From: Ceratodon purpureus
Taxonomy: Eukaryota; Streptophyta; Bryopsida; Pseudoditrichales; Ditrichaceae
DNA length: 64,000 nucleotides
Direction of reading: 5' to 3'
Assembly: GCA_014871385.1 (NCBI GenBank)
Contig: CM026430.1
Coordinates: 3,513,040-3,577,039 of the forward strand
In this document: piece after piece, positions 61,791 to 64,000 of the stretch
Layout of the letters: the number at the start of each line of letters is the position of its first letter
Numbering within the stretch: the first letter of the stretch is position 1
Program-made: the position numbers and the translations under genes
Notes under the pieces: generated by a model
Seen by the model: only the letters and a program-made list of their open reading frames with translations
Told to the model about the DNA's origin: nothing
The model's database searches: none

Positions 61791-62786
61791 ATATACATTT
61801 GAAGCAAAGTATTTCCTTCCTATAGTGTTTTTTCAAATACTGAGAAGTATCAAACTTTTTTTTTTCCAAATAGTGTCTTGAAGAACTGGTCTTCTGCGTT
61901 GACCCTGTGAAACTGAGTTATCCCAACAGTCTCCTTCATAAGTTGAATAGTATACATTTATATGCACTATTCATCTAGAATCCCCTAAATTGTTATTCCT
62001 TTGCCATAGATTTGAGAATTATTACTTGGTTCGTTGACTGCAAATATTTTGTAGCACGTTTTTTACTGTTACTTAGTTGTCATTTTCCTCTCCCATTAAT
62101 TGCACCTGCCTCGACACACGTGTGGGTTTAGATGAGCCGCCATTGAAGAAAATGTGCATAATTTGCAAATATATTCCTACAATCTATTATGAGTTTTAAG
62201 AATAAAATTTAAATATTTTCACACTGTTAGTGAAATTGTGCACTGATTTGTAGTAGTTTAAGGTTCTAAATTTTTATGGAATAGTGCTTAAAAGACATTT
62301 TGAATATAGATTGTTGGTACTTTGGAGTTAAATACAGTCATAAAACTATTTCTAATAAAACAACCTTTAAGTATAAGTTTGCTTAACATCCTCTCAAGAT
62401 CACATTGGTGTTGAAAATTTGCAAAAAAAACATCAAAGTATCTGAAATTTGCCTTGCAATGTAAAAATAATGCCCAAATTTACAAAACAAAAAGAGTTTG
62501 AAACAAGATCTCTTTGTACTAAAATGCTTATTTAACTATGACATCGTTTTGGATTGCGCTAAGATTTTAACTATGAAAACTAGAATTTAATTGGAAACCT
62601 AACATATTTTATCAAAGAATGAATCAAAATCAAGGAGAAACAGTTTCTAAAAATTTCAGTTCATTCAAAAAGCTCTATTTATTGCTCTGGCACACTTAAG
62701 GATTATTAAAATATCATCAATGTAGAGTTAAAAGTATTATTGAATGAATACTATCCAGTTCATTTTTTTAAAATTGTGAATCACAT

Positions 62787-63144
62787 TAGAGTTATTTGTA
62801 AAGGCATCCGGTATTTGACTTAGATACCATGAGTTTTGCGTTATTGTATAAATTTTTTTTACTCCAAATAGTTGGGAGGCATGGAGAACTTTGTGGTTTC
62901 ACTAAATTCGGTGTGTAAAAGCTTGGTGGTCTCTAAACTCAAAAAAAACTAGTTTTGCCGTCATTCCATCCTTCAAAACTAGTTTTCTTTGAGTTTAGAG
63001 ACCACCAAGCTTTTACACACCGAATTTAGTGAAACGACAAAGTTCTCCATGCCTCCCAACTATTTGGAGTAAAAAAAATTTATACAATAACGCAAAACTC
63101 ATGGTATCTAAGTCAAATACCGGATGCCTTTACAAATAACTCTA
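62787..63144. repeat. Long near-perfect fold-back (171-bp arms)
   Basis: Arms 62787-62957 and 62974-63144 are reverse complements with only about two mismatches seen, around a 16-nt loop. The arms contain mixed sequence, so this is a true inverted duplication. A transcript would fold into a long hairpin suited to Dicer cleavage. Confidence 0.93.
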
Positions 63145-64000
63145 TTGACTCCGGAAACAGTACACAGGTTGGAAATTATATATATTATATTTAGGTGTAG
63201 TGGTGTTTACATATAAAAACCACTCAGAAGCTGACATTTGTAAGTAATTTAATTGATAGTAATTTACATCCAAATTACTTATAGCTTCAACAACTTATGG
63301 CATCATGTTTCTTTCATACACATACTAGTATGTAGGACCCGTGTCCCCCGGATACACCAAAAAAAGGTGTCTTCTTTTAGTCTTTTTGCTTTCTATTCCA
63401 AATTTAGATCTAACTCATAGATTTTCCTATCCTTTACTCCTAAATTTGGAGTAAATTTATCTCATTACCATCTAGATACGTGAATTCCAATGCATTTTGT
63501 CAATTTCAATGCATTTCGTCAATTTCAATGCATTTCAAAACACTTCAACTTTTTGGCTCTCAAAGGGGAGCTTTGAGCTTTCTCATCAGCCCGTCAAGAA
63601 CCAAAAAATTCACCCAAATAGATTCTATTACAGATATAGATCTAGATACCAATAAACCATCCCTAATCAAATCATCTTTAACCAAAGACTCATCCTCTAA
63701 ATAAAATCAGTAACACCTGAACCATCTTTTAGAAAAAACATTCAAAAAGCCTAAATATCACAACAATATTTTCCCATCTAATCTCCTCCCCTCCCCTGGT
63801 TCCCCCTACAACTAATTCTTCCCTTCCTAGAACGCATCACCAGCTGTAGTAGCATCACCAATGCACCTGTCATCTCCATCTCCATCAAAACTCACCTTGT
63901 CAAAACACTGTTCCCACATTCCAACACAAACCAAGCAGCCTAATTACACTCCAATTCTCTCTAATCTAGTGTATGACATATTCATATAAACTTTTCACAA

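Larger units (their letters stand above)
60664..64000. other. AT-rich DNA with transposon-like inverted repeats
   Basis: No gene is supported after the J-like protein. The stretch holds a MITE-like element (61400-61790) and a long fold-back (62787-63144). The last 300 bp are C-rich and G-poor on the plus strand. Confidence 0.5.

Overview
The window is nuclear DNA of a land plant. The genes have several introns each (up to 14 exons here) with mostly GT-AG borders. Promoter-proximal telo-box motifs (AAACCCTA) recur, and the products are plant types: RabG3/Rab7, SWI3A, a peroxisomal acyl-activating enzyme and a plant-type mitochondrial ATP synthase epsilon subunit. Short introns and compact genes set in very AT-rich, repeat-filled intergenic DNA fit a bryophyte such as a moss best. 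That placement is inference; no marker settles the species.

Layout. (1) About 0.8-16 kb is a transposon-rich block. It holds an apparently complete five-exon CACTA (En/Spm) tnp2-type transposase (5244-10272), a Ptta/En/Spm-like ORF and an F-box-like ORF on the minus strand, a Cys-rich ORF, two unrecognised genes (12.5-14.55 kb) and a divergent kinase domain (15.46-16.04 kb). (2) 17.4-24.6 kb carries a six-exon Rab7 gene and the ATP synthase epsilon gene, both on the minus strand, separated by AT-rich repeats. (3) 25.9-30.7 kb holds an unusual small lipoyl-domain gene derived from a pyruvate dehydrogenase E2, followed by a piece of a protein disulfide isomerase gene, between weak inverted terminal motifs. 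(4) 31.3-38.0 kb has a plant membrane protein (DUF7733-like, plus strand) converging on a 14-exon acyl-activating enzyme AAE17/18-like gene (minus strand). (5) 39.2-57.2 kb is a large inverted duplication: two complete nine-exon SWI3A-like chromatin-remodelling genes, head to head, around a spacer of about 8.5 kb of AT-rich DNA that contains an orphan first exon of a nucleoside hydrolase. (6) 59.1-60.7 kb is a six-exon mitochondrial J-like protein gene. The rest, to 64 kb, is AT-rich DNA with a MITE-like element and a long fold-back.

Exon structures were built by hand. Those of Rab7, tnp2, AAE, both SWI3A copies, the lipoyl gene, the J-like gene and the 13.3-14.6 kb gene keep an open reading frame across every junction, which strongly supports them. 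The strongest leads are the mosaic (conversion-like) similarity of the two inverted SWI3A genes, the free-standing lipoyl-domain gene next to PDI debris, and two long near-perfect hairpins.
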